A stretch of 62,275 nucleotides of DNA from Gammaproteobacteria bacterium (GTDB lineage: Bacteria; Pseudomonadota; Gammaproteobacteria; Natronospirales; REEB76), in assembly GCA_027315405.1 (NCBI GenBank), contig DAHUYB010000089.1, positions 1-62,275 on the forward strand, read 5' to 3'. The notes beneath the pieces were generated by a model. That model searched no databases. It saw nothing but the letters and a program-made list of their open reading frames with translations, and was not told the DNA's origin. This document shows positions 38,446-49,000 of the stretch, piece by piece. How positions within the stretch are numbered: position 1 is the first letter of the stretch; every line of letters starts with the position of its first letter. The position numbers were made by a program, and so were the translations under genes.

Positions 38446-39267
38446 ATGCCACAGGCCGCCGCACATTATGCCGTCATCGGTCATCCGGTAGCCCACAGCC
38501 GTTCGCCGGAAATTCACGCGGTATTCGCGCGTCTCACTGGTCAGTTGATCCTATATACGCGCATCGATGCACCCCCTCACGGTTTCACCGCGGCGCTCAG
38601 GGAATTTCTGGATTCCGGCGGCCAGGGGGTCAACGTCACGCTGCCCTTCAAGGAGGAAGCTTTCGACGTATGTCATGCACATACACCCAGAGCCAGGAAA
38701 ACTCACGCGATAAACACCTTATCCGTGCATGCCGACGGTACGCTCACCGGTGATAACACCGATGGCGCCGGTCTGGTGAATGACCTCAAGCACAACCATC
38801 GGGTGATTCTGCGGAGCGCGCGCATTCTGTTGCTGGGTGCGGGTGGCGCGGCGCGCGGTGTGTTGCCGGCGTTGCTGGCGGAGAAACCGGCGCTGGTGCA
38901 TGTCGCCAACCGCACACCGGAGCGCGCCCATAAATTGGCGGCACACCACGCCGCTGGCCGCGTTAGCGGCAGCGGCTTCGAAAGCCTGCGCCGCCAAACC
39001 TTTGATGTGGTCATCAATGCCACTGCCGCGAGCCTCGCGGGCGAACTGCCTCCGCTGCCTCACGACTGCCTGAATCCCGGGGCCGTGTGTTATGACTTGG
39101 CTTACAGCGAACGCCCCACGGTGTTCATGCATTGGGCCATGCAGGAAGGTGCGGCCGTGGTGTTGGACGGTTGGGGCATGCTGGTGGAACAGGCGGCGGA
39201 ATCCTTCTATGTATGGCGCGGGGTGCGCCCGCCAACGGCGACTTTGCTCGCGATTCGCCTGCGTTAG
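38446..39267 (+). CDS. aroE: Shikimate dehydrogenase
   Basis: A 273-residue NADPH-dependent enzyme of the aromatic amino-acid pathway. The substrate-binding N-terminus is GHPVAHSRSPEIHAVFA with catalytic Lys/Asp in NVTLPFKEEAFD and DNTDGAGLVNDL; nucleotide binding by LLLGAGGAARGVLPALL and VANRTPERA. Stops 8 nt before the glycosyltransferase gene, with which it may be co-transcribed. Confidence 0.96.
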   Translation: MPQAAAHYAVIGHPVAHSRSPEIHAVFARLTGQLILYTRIDAPPHGFTAALREFLDSGGQGVNVTLPFKEEAFDVCHAHTPRARKTHAINTLSVHADGTLTGDNTDGAGLVNDLKHNHRVILRSARILLLGAGGAARGVLPALLAEKPALVHVANRTPERAHKLAAHHAAGRVSGSGFESLRRQTFDVVINATAASLAGELPPLPHDCLNPGAVCYDLAYSERPTVFMHWAMQEGAAVVLDGWGMLVEQAAESFYVWRGVRPPTATLLAIRLR

Positions 39268-39275
39268 CGCCGCAC

Positions 39276-41909
39276 GTGGGTAAATCCAGTTTTATCATCG
39301 CGATCGCCGCCGCCGCGCTTACCGTGAGCGTCTGGGCCTGGTTCAATCAGCCTGAGCACGAACCACCCTGGCCAACGATCATTCAGGGCTTCGCATTTTC
39401 GCCGTTTCGTGCCGACCAGGACGCGGTCACGCATAAACTGCCCACCGATGCGGAAATAGCCGCCGATCTGAAACTGCTGGCCCGCAAGACTTACGCAGTG
39501 CGCACCTACACGGTGGAAGGCACGCTGGCCGACATCCCAGCATTGGCGCGCAAGTACCACATCAACGTGGCGCTGGGCGTATGGATTGGCAAGGACCAGA
39601 AACAGGACGCTGCCTATGTTGCGCGTGCCATCGCCATCGCCAAGACCAACCCTAACGTGGTGCGCGTCATCATCGGCAACGAAGCAGTGCTGCGTGGTGA
39701 TGTCTCCAGCGAGGAGCTGATTCCCTACCTGGATGAAGCGCGCAAAGAAATCCAACAACCGGTGAGCACTGCCGAACCCTGGTATACCTGGATCCAGCAT
39801 CCGGAACTGGTGGCGCATGTGGATTACATCGCGGTGCACATGCTGCCGTATTGGGAAGGCGTGGGCGTGGATGAAGCCGTGCCCTACATTGCGGCGCGCA
39901 TGCATGATCTGGAAAAAGCCTTCCCGGGCAAACCCATCGTCATTGCGGAAGTGGGCTGGCCCAGCGATGGGCGTTCGCGCCATGCGGCCGTAGCCTCGGC
40001 CGCCAATGAAGCCACGTTCCTGCGGCGTTTCCTGGCGTACGCCGCGACCCAGCATTGGACCTACTACCTCATGGAAGCCTTTGATCAGCCCTGGAAAGAA
40101 CAAACCGAGGGCGCAGTAGGCGCCTATTGGGGCGTGTACAACGTCTACCGTCAGCCAAAATTCGCCTTCACCAAGCCCATCGTCAGCATTCCTCACTGGC
40201 AGTTACTGGCGGCCATTTCCGTGATTATTGCGGCTCTGTTATTGACGCTGTTGTACTGGGACAGCCGCGCGCTCAAGAAGCGCGGCCGGAGTTTTCTGGC
40301 GATCATCGTATATACAGTGACCACGGCCATCGTCTGGGTGATCTACGACTACACGCGGCAGTACCTGACGATCACCAGCGTGGCGGTGGGGCTGCTGCTG
40401 TTCGTGGGCATGATCGGCGTCATCCTGGTGCTGCTGGCCGAAGCCCATGAGTGGGCTGAAGCCCACTGGATCACCATGCGCCGGCGTCTGTTCGAACCCA
40501 TAGGTGTTGCCGATGACGCGCTGCCGCTGGTATCCATCCATGTACCGGCCTACAACGAGCCGCCGGAGATGCTCAAAAAAACCTTGGATACGCTGGCGGC
40601 GCTGGATTATCCCCGTTACGAGGTGCTGGTGATCGACAACAATACCCCGGACGAAGCCGTATGGCGGCCGGTGGAAGCACACTGCGCGAAGCTCGGCGGG
40701 CGTTTCCGGTTCTACCACGTGACACCGCTCACGGGTTTCAAGGCCGGCGCACTCAATTATGCATTGCAACACACGACCGCCGCCGCCGGGGTAATTGCCG
40801 TCATTGACAGCGATTATCAGGTGGACCCCCGCTGGCTCAGGGAACTGGTGCCGTTGTTTGCCGACCACAAGATCGCCGTGGTGCAGGCCCCGCAGGATTA
40901 TCGTGACGCCGATATGAGCGCTTTCAAGGCCATGTGTTATGCCGAGTACCGGGGATTCTTCTATATCGGCATGATCACGCGCAACGAGCGCAATGCCATC
41001 ATCCAGCACGGCACCATGACCATGATCCGCAGGGCGGTGCTGGAGAAACTGCATGGCTGGGCTGAATGGTGCATCACCGAGGATGCGGAGCTGGGTTTGA
41101 GGGTGTTCGAGGCCGGGTGGGAGGCGGCTTATATTCCGCGCAGTTACGGCTGCGGTCTCATGCCGGATACTTTTACGGACTATAAGAAACAGCGCTACCG
41201 CTGGGCCTACGGCGCTATCCAGATATTGCGCCGTCACGCGGGCATACTGCTGGGGCGCGGTAGTCCCCTCACTCCAGGCCAGCGTTACCACTTCCTGGCG
41301 GGCTGGCTGCCATGGCTTGCAGACGGGCTCAACCTGTTGTTCAACCTGAGCGCCTTGCTGTGGTCGCTGGCCATGATCAATTTCCCCCACAAGATTGATC
41401 CACCCATGCTGGTGGTGTCGGCGTTGCCACTGGCGTTGTTCACCTTCAAGATCACCAAGCTGGTGTACCTGTACCGTACCCGCGTAGGCGCCAACACCCG
41501 CCAGACACTGGCGGCGGCGCTTGCCGGCCTGGCGCTCACGCATACCATTGGCTTGGCGACGCTCAGCGGTTTCCTGACCCGCAACCAAGCCTTTTTCCGC
41601 ACTCCCAAGCAAGTCCGCAGTCACGCGCTGCTGCAGGCCTTGGCCGCAAGCCGCGAAGAAAGCTTCATCATGCTGGCCTTGTGGCTGAGCGCGTTCGCGG
41701 TATTTACCCAGGTAGGCACCGGCATGCGCGACCTCACGGTCTGGGTAATAGTGCTGCTGGTTCAGTCCATTCCCTACTGCGCTGCGCTGCTGGTGTCCTT
41801 GCTATCGGCACTGCCATCCGTGCCCGCGAGCCTCATCGGCCGGGCCGAAAACATGGACGCGCTGGCACAGTTGGTGCTCAAGGAGGAAGCCCTGGAAGTC
41901 AGAAATTGA
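39276..41909 (+). CDS. GH17-GT2 fusion, NdvB-like beta-glucan synthase
   Basis: 877 residues from GTG 39276. After an N-terminal anchor helix, residues about 30-300 form a GH17 domain with both catalytic glutamates (IIGNEAVLRGD; IAEVGWPSDG). Two to three helices precede a GT2 processive domain (VSIHVPAYNEPPEMLKKTLD; VIDSDYQVDPRW; ITEDAELGLRVF; QRYRWAYGA). More helices follow. Pseudomonas NdvB-type enzymes with this layout make cyclic beta-(1,3)-glucans (recalled). GH17 would trim, branch or cyclise the chain. It ends overlapping a convergent outer-membrane barrel gene by 11 bp. Confidence 0.92.
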   Translation: MGKSSFIIAIAAAALTVSVWAWFNQPEHEPPWPTIIQGFAFSPFRADQDAVTHKLPTDAEIAADLKLLARKTYAVRTYTVEGTLADIPALARKYHINVALGVWIGKDQKQDAAYVARAIAIAKTNPNVVRVIIGNEAVLRGDVSSEELIPYLDEARKEIQQPVSTAEPWYTWIQHPELVAHVDYIAVHMLPYWEGVGVDEAVPYIAARMHDLEKAFPGKPIVIAEVGWPSDGRSRHAAVASAANEATFLRRFLAYAATQHWTYYLMEAFDQPWKEQTEGAVGAYWGVYNVYRQPKFAFTKPIVSIPHWQLLAAISVIIAALLLTLLYWDSRALKKRGRSFLAIIVYTVTTAIVWVIYDYTRQYLTITSVAVGLLLFVGMIGVILVLLAEAHEWAEAHWITMRRRLFEPIGVADDALPLVSIHVPAYNEPPEMLKKTLDTLAALDYPRYEVLVIDNNTPDEAVWRPVEAHCAKLGGRFRFYHVTPLTGFKAGALNYALQHTTAAAGVIAVIDSDYQVDPRWLRELVPLFADHKIAVVQAPQDYRDADMSAFKAMCYAEYRGFFYIGMITRNERNAIIQHGTMTMIRRAVLEKLHGWAEWCITEDAELGLRVFEAGWEAAYIPRSYGCGLMPDTFTDYKKQRYRWAYGAIQILRRHAGILLGRGSPLTPGQRYHFLAGWLPWLADGLNLLFNLSALLWSLAMINFPHKIDPPMLVVSALPLALFTFKITKLVYLYRTRVGANTRQTLAAALAGLALTHTIGLATLSGFLTRNQAFFRTPKQVRSHALLQALAASREESFIMLALWLSAFAVFTQVGTGMRDLTVWVIVLLVQSIPYCAALLVSLLSALPSVPASLIGRAENMDALAQLVLKEEALEVRN

Positions 41910-43575
41910 TGACGTTGCCGATCACGATCTCGTGACCGTGGACACCGGGTGCGCTCTTGAGGGGCCAGGCAATGGTTAAGTAGAAGGTATTGTTGAAAGC
42001 GCTGCGGATATCGCCGATGCGCAACCCCAAACCCATATCGCTGTAGGTGGGGCTCCAAGCGGACGGCGATAACTGATGGATTTGCGCGACATCCAGATAG
42101 CCCGCGAATCCCAGTTGGAAAAGACTCAGAATCTGCAGCGGCGTGACTATCCGGTCTTCCAAAGTGGCCTGCCAACGGCGGTCGCCGATGGCGAAATAAT
42201 TGGGGTAACCACGCAGCCCTTGCAGTCCGCCTATGTATAGGTAATTTTCCGGATCCGGCCGCAACACCGAATCCCATTGCAGGTGAGCGACCAGTGTCTG
42301 CCGGCGAAAATACTGATTGTAGGACGTAACTGTCAGATTACCCAGCAGATTACGGCTTACACCATCCTGCTGACGGCCGTTCACGGAAGCGGATGCCAGC
42401 AGCAAAGTGTTGCCGCGCAACTCTGCTCCCCAGGAAGCAGACAGGCCGTAGAACGGCGCCGACACATCGCCACCGAGATTCTCTCCGTAATGCCCCGCTT
42501 GCAGGTCCACAACCCAACCCAGGTTGTAATCCTCGGCGCGATCTATGTATTCCATGTTGGTGAAGCTCGCATAACGGTCCTGGAAAAATTTCCAGGTGAG
42601 CCCCACGCCGGCGAGCCGCCGTGGGATCAACACCGGTTCGGGCAACGCTCCGGGGGTTTGTGGCTCCAAGGTTCCGTAACCGTAATCACTCTGCGCGTAA
42701 AGCACACCTGCACGCATACCACCATCAACGCCGGACCAGTTGAGCAGATGCGCCCATGACAGATAGTGCTGCTGCAGGGTGCTGGGTGCGGTCCAGGCGA
42801 GTGTGCCTTGATTGTAGAAGTTGATATTCTCCTTTTGATCATAAAAACTTGCCTGCACCGCCCAGGGTGCTTGATCCTCATAAAAAGGCTGGCCCAGGCT
42901 CAGATACCTGATGTGGCCGTCGGACAGGTCCTGGTAAGTGCCGGCCAGCTGCCAATAACTGCCAAACAATGATGCATCCTGGTAACTCAGCAGATTGGCG
43001 CTACGCTGCGGATCGCGGGTATGGCCCACGGCCAGGGCCTTGCCGGTGCCGAGGAGATTTGCCTCCGTGACCTCGAATTGCACGGTGTTCTGTCCGCCCA
43101 CATGGGCAAACTCTAAATCCAACTTCAGCGTCCAGGCATCCTTGACGTGGACGCCCACATCCACACGGCGAGCGCTGCAGCTTTCCGGCCGTATGCTGGA
43201 TGCACGCAGATAGCGGAGCGCATGCAAGCGGCGTACGCTCTCATAAATGACACGCGGATCCACGGGATCACCGGATTTGAACAGCAGTTGCTCGCGAATC
43301 GCCCGGGGATGGGTTCTGATATGCAGCTTATCGGCGAGGCGTGCATACCAACGGTTCTGGGCGGGATTATTGAGATCGAAAACATTGTCCACGACGATAT
43401 GTACCGCGCCGATGCGGTAACCTTGGGCGGCAAGCGCATCCCACACGGCTTCTCCACGCCATTGCCGTAAGCCGCTGTTCGCCGGCAGTGGACAAACACC
43501 GGCATGCACCGGCCGCCAGGTTAACAACATGAACACAGAAAAACCGAGGGCGATCCGGATCAGTGTCCGTGCCAT
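41899..43575 (-). CDS. BamA/TamA-like outer-membrane beta-barrel protein with POTRA
   Basis: 558 residues: signal peptide (IRIALGFSVFMLLTWRPVHA), a short periplasmic POTRA-like part (about 60-150, RVIYESVRRLHALRYLRASS), then a 16-strand-type barrel with YLYIGGLQGLRGYPNY, the RGY/F motif region of the Omp85 lid loop, and a C-terminal Phe (VIGNVINF). It is shorter than BamA, with one or two POTRA domains. The substrate is unknown. It begins immediately after the GFA gene, so it is in a DUF1761-GFA-barrel operon. Confidence 0.85.
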   Translation of the reverse strand: MARTLIRIALGFSVFMLLTWRPVHAGVCPLPANSGLRQWRGEAVWDALAAQGYRIGAVHIVVDNVFDLNNPAQNRWYARLADKLHIRTHPRAIREQLLFKSGDPVDPRVIYESVRRLHALRYLRASSIRPESCSARRVDVGVHVKDAWTLKLDLEFAHVGGQNTVQFEVTEANLLGTGKALAVGHTRDPQRSANLLSYQDASLFGSYWQLAGTYQDLSDGHIRYLSLGQPFYEDQAPWAVQASFYDQKENINFYNQGTLAWTAPSTLQQHYLSWAHLLNWSGVDGGMRAGVLYAQSDYGYGTLEPQTPGALPEPVLIPRRLAGVGLTWKFFQDRYASFTNMEYIDRAEDYNLGWVVDLQAGHYGENLGGDVSAPFYGLSASWGAELRGNTLLLASASVNGRQQDGVSRNLLGNLTVTSYNQYFRRQTLVAHLQWDSVLRPDPENYLYIGGLQGLRGYPNYFAIGDRRWQATLEDRIVTPLQILSLFQLGFAGYLDVAQIHQLSPSAWSPTYSDMGLGLRIGDIRSAFNNTFYLTIAWPLKSAPGVHGHEIVIGNVINF

Positions 43576-44007
43576 TCAAGCCCGCATCCCGGCGAAGACC
43601 GTGGGTGTCCAATGTTTTCTGCGGCGCGTACGTCGCTGGTCAATGGTTTCGCCCTCATAATCTACTGCCTGTGGTTGTCTCTGTAACTGTTTATGCATGC
43701 TCAAGACATTGCAATTGATGCTGGCGTAAAGGGCGCCGTCAATCTCCATCACCCCCGCCATATATACTCCGCAGCATGCGCATACCAGAAAATCCGTGAT
43801 CCCGAGTCCGAAACGATAATGTCGTAGTTGTGCGGGATCGGTGACGCTGATAGTCACGACACCCCTTGGATCAGCAGCGCTCACAGCCCCATGGGCGCGA
43901 CAGAAGCAACACCGGCAAGCGTGTAACGGCAGATTTGCGGAGGTAAAGACGGTTTCAAAAACTATTTGAAGGTTGCCACAGTGACAACGTCCGCTAAACG
44001 TCGTCAT
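43576..44007 (-). CDS. GFA/CENP-V family protein
   Basis: A 143-residue protein of the glutathione-dependent formaldehyde-activating fold. Zinc cysteines are present in RCHCGNLQ, CRCCFCRAHGA and CACCGVYM. Most members have no proven reaction. Lies between DUF1761 (18 nt gap) and the barrel gene (0 nt gap). Confidence 0.88.
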   Translation of the reverse strand: MTTFSGRCHCGNLQIVFETVFTSANLPLHACRCCFCRAHGAVSAADPRGVVTISVTDPAQLRHYRFGLGITDFLVCACCGVYMAGVMEIDGALYASINCNVLSMHKQLQRQPQAVDYEGETIDQRRTRRRKHWTPTVFAGMRA

Positions 44008-44025
44008 AGCCGATGTTCCTAGGCT

Positions 44026-44424
44026 TCAAAACAACGCCACGATAACGCCCATGAGACAGAAACCGACAAGGTAATAACCCGCGTTGATAAGAAACAGTTT
44101 GAGGCTCTTGCGCTCGAACAGCGTATTCATACCCACGACTGCGGCAGCCAGCACGCCGCCCAGAAACCCCACCGCCAAACCGTGACGCCAATGGTGGCCC
44201 GGAAGCCAGCTCGTCAGAATGCAGGCCAGGATCGCCGCGCTCAGCAGCAAAAGCACCAGCAGTACGGCGGAGAAACGCAGCATGCTCTTGGGAGTGGGCT
44301 TGTGTTCGGTGATGCCGGTTTCCCGCGACCAGGCATGTGCGAACAGCCCGGGTGAATACCAGATACCGCCGAAAATGAACATGAGCACGGCGGCGACAAT
44401 GATGCCAATGATCTGCAGACCCAT
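44026..44424 (-). CDS. DUF1761 family membrane protein
   Basis: 132 residues with four transmembrane helices, from ATG 44424 after GGGAGAG at Shine-Dalgarno distance. FGGIWYSPGLFAHAWSRETG is the DUF1761 signature. Function unknown. Confidence 0.87.
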   Translation of the reverse strand: MGLQIIGIIVAAVLMFIFGGIWYSPGLFAHAWSRETGITEHKPTPKSMLRFSAVLLVLLLLSAAILACILTSWLPGHHWRHGLAVGFLGGVLAAAVVGMNTLFERKSLKLFLINAGYYLVGFCLMGVIVALF

Positions 44425-44555
44425 ACGACTCTCCCAAAGCATTCGGAAATACCGGCACGCCCGGCGAATGATTCAATATACCGGTTTGCCCGGCTCACGA
44501 CAGCCACATCAAAAATAGGTGACCTTAAACCCTGTCTGTGGCAGGCTGCACACCC

Positions 44556-45914
44556 ATGCAGTACAGCCCTTCAGTTCCGCCACGCAGCTTGCCACGCAAA
44601 CTCGGCCTGTGGACCGGCATGGCGGTGGTGGTCGGCATCATCATCGGCAGCGGGATTTTCCGCGTACCCTCCCCGATTGCCGCGGTCACCGGCAATATCA
44701 CCGGCATTGCCCTGGTGTGGGTGCTGGGCGGGCTGGTGGCCTTATTCGGAGCCCTGTCGGTGGCGGAACTGGCGGCGATGTACCCGGAAGCCGGCGGTCC
44801 GTATGTGTATCTGCGGGAAGCCTACGGCCGGCCGCTGGCCTTTCTGTTCGGCTGGATGTGGCTGTTGACCACGCCCATTTCTTGGGCGGCGCAAAGTCTG
44901 ATCTTTGCCGAATATTTGGGATTCTTCGTGCCGCTGTCGGTGACCGTCATCCACGTGATCGCCGCCGCCCTGATTGTGCTGGTGAGCGCCGCCAATTACC
45001 GCTCGGTGAAACTCGGCGCGCTGATCCAGAACCTGTCCACCGGCGGCAAGGTATTGGCGATTGTGGGTTTGAGTGCGGCAATTTTTCTGCTGGCGCCGGG
45101 CGGAACGCACAATCCGCTGCACGCGGAAACTTTGGGCACGGCCAACTGGCCGGGCATCGGCATCGGACTGGTGGCGGCACTCTGGGCCTACGACGGCTGG
45201 GAAAATCTCACCGCGCTCTCCGGCGAAGTGCGCAATCCGCAGCGCAATCTGCCGATCGCCCTGGTCGGCGGCACACTGGTTGTAATAGTGGTGTACCTGC
45301 TGATCAACGCCGCCTATCTGCGCGCCCTGCCGCTACCGGCACTGGCGGCCTCTCAATCGGTGGCCGCGGATTCCGCCACTGTGGTCCTGGGACACGCGGG
45401 TGCGTCCATGGTGGCGGCGCTGGTGATGCTTTCGGTATTCGGTACGCTCAACGGCAGCATCCTTTCCAGCCCGCGGGTGTTTTATGCCATGGCCGAGGAC
45501 GGCTTGTTCTTCCGCACCGTGGGCCGGGTGCATCCGCGTTACGAAACGCCCTACGTCGCCATCGCCTTCATCGTAGTGATCGCCGTCATCTACGTTTTGC
45601 TGCGGGATTTCATGCAGCTCGCCGAAGCCTATGTGCTCGGCATCTGGCCGTTCCTGGCACTGGCAGTTATCGGCCTGTTCATCCTGAGGAAACGCCGCCC
45701 GGATTTTCCACGCCCTTACCGTGCATGGGGTTATCCAATCATCCCCGCGCTATTCGTGCTGGCCACGTTCGTGGTCGTGACCAATTCGCTGTATAAGCAG
45801 CCCTATTCCACCGGCGCCAGCATTCTCATCACGCTGCTGGGTGTGCCTTTGTACTACATCTGGGTTTTCTATCAACGGCACACAAAGCCTAAAAACGATG
45901 CGCCCCATCGCTGA
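44556..45914 (+). CDS. APC family amino-acid permease
   Basis: About 452 residues with 12 transmembrane helices; ATG 44556 chosen (GTG 44538 would add six residues). VVVGIIIGSGIFRVPSPI is the helix 1 substrate motif of the APC/LAT-like group; AALWAYDGWENLTALSGEV is helix 6. Resembles LAT/SteT-type exchangers; substrate unknown. Ends 137 bp from the convergent BNR gene. Confidence 0.92.
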   Translation: MQYSPSVPPRSLPRKLGLWTGMAVVVGIIIGSGIFRVPSPIAAVTGNITGIALVWVLGGLVALFGALSVAELAAMYPEAGGPYVYLREAYGRPLAFLFGWMWLLTTPISWAAQSLIFAEYLGFFVPLSVTVIHVIAAALIVLVSAANYRSVKLGALIQNLSTGGKVLAIVGLSAAIFLLAPGGTHNPLHAETLGTANWPGIGIGLVAALWAYDGWENLTALSGEVRNPQRNLPIALVGGTLVVIVVYLLINAAYLRALPLPALAASQSVAADSATVVLGHAGASMVAALVMLSVFGTLNGSILSSPRVFYAMAEDGLFFRTVGRVHPRYETPYVAIAFIVVIAVIYVLLRDFMQLAEAYVLGIWPFLALAVIGLFILRKRRPDFPRPYRAWGYPIIPALFVLATFVVVTNSLYKQPYSTGASILITLLGVPLYYIWVFYQRHTKPKNDAPHR

Positions 45915-45994
45915 TGGGGGATCGAGCAGCTAGTGCAGGTCCAGATACTTTATTTTCCCCAGATTGTTATGTCTGGCCAGAAAACTGTAGGTGA

Positions 45995-46037
45995 ATAGCG
46001 GAATACAGCTCACCGATGCTGGACCGTATTCCGCTAT
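45995..46037. terminator. 12-bp perfect inverted repeat between convergent genes
   Basis: ATAGCGGAATAC (45995-46006) and GTATTCCGCTAT (46026-46037) are perfect reverse complements around a 19-nt loop. Placed between the ends of the APC permease and BNR genes, it fits a bidirectional terminator or mRNA 3'-end stabiliser. There is no T run on either side, so termination is uncertain. Confidence 0.45.
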
Positions 46038-46051
46038 CCCTGCTCCACAGC

Positions 46052-49000
46052 TTATTGCTTGGGTAGCTGCGGTGCTTCGTACACTGCGGGCTTGCCCACC
46101 AACAGTGTGGGGGCGCCCGTCGCATAAGCCGCCTCATTGAATGCGGGTATGTCCTGCTGCAGCAATTGATTGAAGCGGCTCAGGTAACCCTGCAGATCGC
46201 CCTGCAACTCCGCCACCTTGCTCTTGAAGGGTGCACTGGGCGCCTGGGCATAGCCGCCGAGGAAAAACGCGTTCCATTGCAGTTCACCGTGGAAATGCGG
46301 CAGGGTTTTGAGGAAATCCTCATTCACGTTGTGCTGGATATCCGGATCCCACATGGCGTCTTTCAGGCCAGTGATCTTGTCATTCAGCTTGCCGCCATCG
46401 GCCAGCACCGCGGCATCGGCTTTTGATTGGCCGGCTTGCTTGAGCGTAGCACTCAAGCCATCGAGCTGGTTCTGCCAGGCGCTGAGGCGGTTGAGCATCT
46501 CGTTGACTGCGCTCATCTGATTGCGCAAGGTCAAGGCCATCAGCAACTGATCGCGGTAGCCCGTGAGGCTGACATTCACGTTGGGATCGAGTCCTACCGC
46601 TATTTTCTGTGTCAACGTGCGGCTGCCTCTCCCGGTAAAGGTGGCGGTGTAGCGGCCCGGCAGCACTTGCGGACCGCCCCGGTCCTGTTCGGCGCCTACC
46701 CCCCTGAGAAAATCGATGGCCGTGGGTCCGGCGTAATCCATGTCCCAGACAAATTCGTTGATGCCAGCTTTGCCCGGCGCGTGCAGCGTATTGACGGTGT
46801 GACCTTGTGAATCCTGGATCACGACTTTCACCGGTCCTTGCTTGTGTTTGCCGCTCGGCTTGATCGCGGTTTTGAGCCAATAGCTGAACACCACGCCCTC
46901 CGGCGCATTGGGTGCCGCATAGTTCCATTGCTGGCCTTCGTCGGTTGCCCAGTGGTTATAGAGCGTGCCCGGCTGGGGGCTGAACAAGTGGAATGCACGG
47001 TTGCTGACGCCAGCGGTCCATTCCTCCAGTGGCCGCAGGTTGTCCAATACAAACAGCCCGCGGCCGTGGGTGGCCACCGCCAGTGAATGGACGGTGGGGA
47101 TGAATTTGAGATCGAACACCGGCACGGTGGGGAAATCGCCTTTGAGCGGCTGCCACTGGTCGCCATCATTCAGGGAATAGTAAAGACCGGTCATGGTGCC
47201 GGCGATGAGCAAACCCTTGTGATCGGGATCTTCCCGCACCACCAGCACCGGCGTGTGCGGCGCCAAACCGTTCGTAATCCGGGTCCAACTGCGTCCGAAA
47301 TTGGTGGTCCGGTAAACATATGCCTGATCATCGTCAAGCATGTGCGCATCGAAACTCACATAGGCGCTACCGGCATCAAAAGGCGAAACCCCTATCTGAT
47401 ACACCCGTGCCCACTCGGGCGCGCCGCGCGGCGTAACGTTGTTCCAATGCGCGCCGCCGTCTTGCGTGACGTGCACCAGGCCGTCATCGCTACCCACCCA
47501 TATGGTCTTGTCGGGTGCAAGCGTGATGGACAGGAGCGTGTCGTAATTCTCGGCGCTGCTCACATCATGATAAACCGGGCCGCCCGGGAGCTGCTGTTTG
47601 CTCTTGTCGTTGCGCGTCAGATCCGGGCTGATGACCTGCCAATGGCTGCCGCCATCGGTGGATTTGAATAACACATTGGCGCCGAGATATACGGTATTGG
47701 CATCCGTAGGCGAGACCGCAATCGGCGAGGTCCAATTGAAGCGGTATTGGGATTCCGCCAGTGTTTTCGAGGTGTTTTGCAATCCATAAGATGTGGTGGG
47801 CCGGATCATCTTCGAGAGATGCGTGCGCGTGTCATAGCGTACGGTGTAACCGTCTTCCAGATCGGCGTAAATGATGTGCGGATCGCTGGGCGCAATTACC
47901 GCATATTCACCGTCACCGCCGACGGTCGTAAACCAGTTCTTGCCGGTCACACCCCTTTGGTCGAGGGCGCTACTGGGCCCGCACCAGGCGCTGTTGTCCT
48001 GCAGGCCCAGGCAGGCGTGGAACGGCGAGCGCTCGTCCACCGAGACGCTGTAAGCCTGTTCGATCGGCAGGGTGTCGAGAAACCGCCAGGTCTTGCCGCG
48101 ATTGACGCTCAGGTACACGCCGCCGTCGTTGCCCTGCAGGATGCGCTCCGGGTTTTCAGGATCCACCCACATCGCATGATGGTCCACATGCACCGCGCGG
48201 TCAATCGGGTGCGCGGTTTTGCCGCCATCATCGGATTCCATCAGGTTGAGTGAAGCGAAGTAAATGCGGTTGTCGTCGTTGGGCGCCACTGCCATGCCGG
48301 CGAAATACCACTGGCGCACCGCGAGCGCATGATTGTTGCTGACCATCGCCCAGTGATCACCGAGATCAGTGGACGACCATAAGGTGCCGTGTTGGGTGGG
48401 AATCAAGGCATAAATATGCTCCGGGTTGGACGGCGCCACCGCCAGCGTGATGCGGCCGGTATCGCCGGTCGGCAGGCCTTTGATGAGTTTTATCCACGTG
48501 AGACCGCCGTCGGTGGAGCGCCACACGCCTCCGCTGGCACTGCCGTTGATCAGGGTCCAGGGGTAACGGCGTACCGTCCACATACCGGCGAACAGCACTT
48601 GCGGATTGTCGGGCTCCATCACCAGGCTGGAAGCGCCGGTCTTGTCATCCACATACAGCACTTTCTGCCAGGTCTTGCCGCCGTCCGTGCTGCGGAACAC
48701 GCCGCGCTCGGGATTCGCTCCCCAGGGATTGCCCAGTGCAGCCACTAGCACAATGTCGGGATTTTGTGGATCCACCACGATCGCGGAAATCTGGCCGGCA
48801 TTTTTTAGACCCTCAAACTGCCAAGTCTTGCCGGCATCCGGCGAGTAATAAACACCCGCACCGGTGACGGTGTCGTTGCGAACGTTGGCTTCGCCCGTGC
48901 CCACCCACACGCGATTGGGATTGGACGGCGCCAGCGCGAGGGCGCCGATCGAGGCGCTGTCGCCGTGCGCGAATACCGCTTTCCAGGTATCGCCCCCATC

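Noticed and set aside
40239-41624. A 461-codon minus-strand frame opposite the glycosyltransferase
   Set aside because: Shadow of the GT2 domain, which carries intact catalytic motifs on the plus strand.
44519-45796. A 425-codon plus-strand frame overlapping the APC permease in another frame
   Set aside because: The overlapping frame with 12 transmembrane helices is the real gene; this one is Arg/Gly/Pro-rich and featureless.
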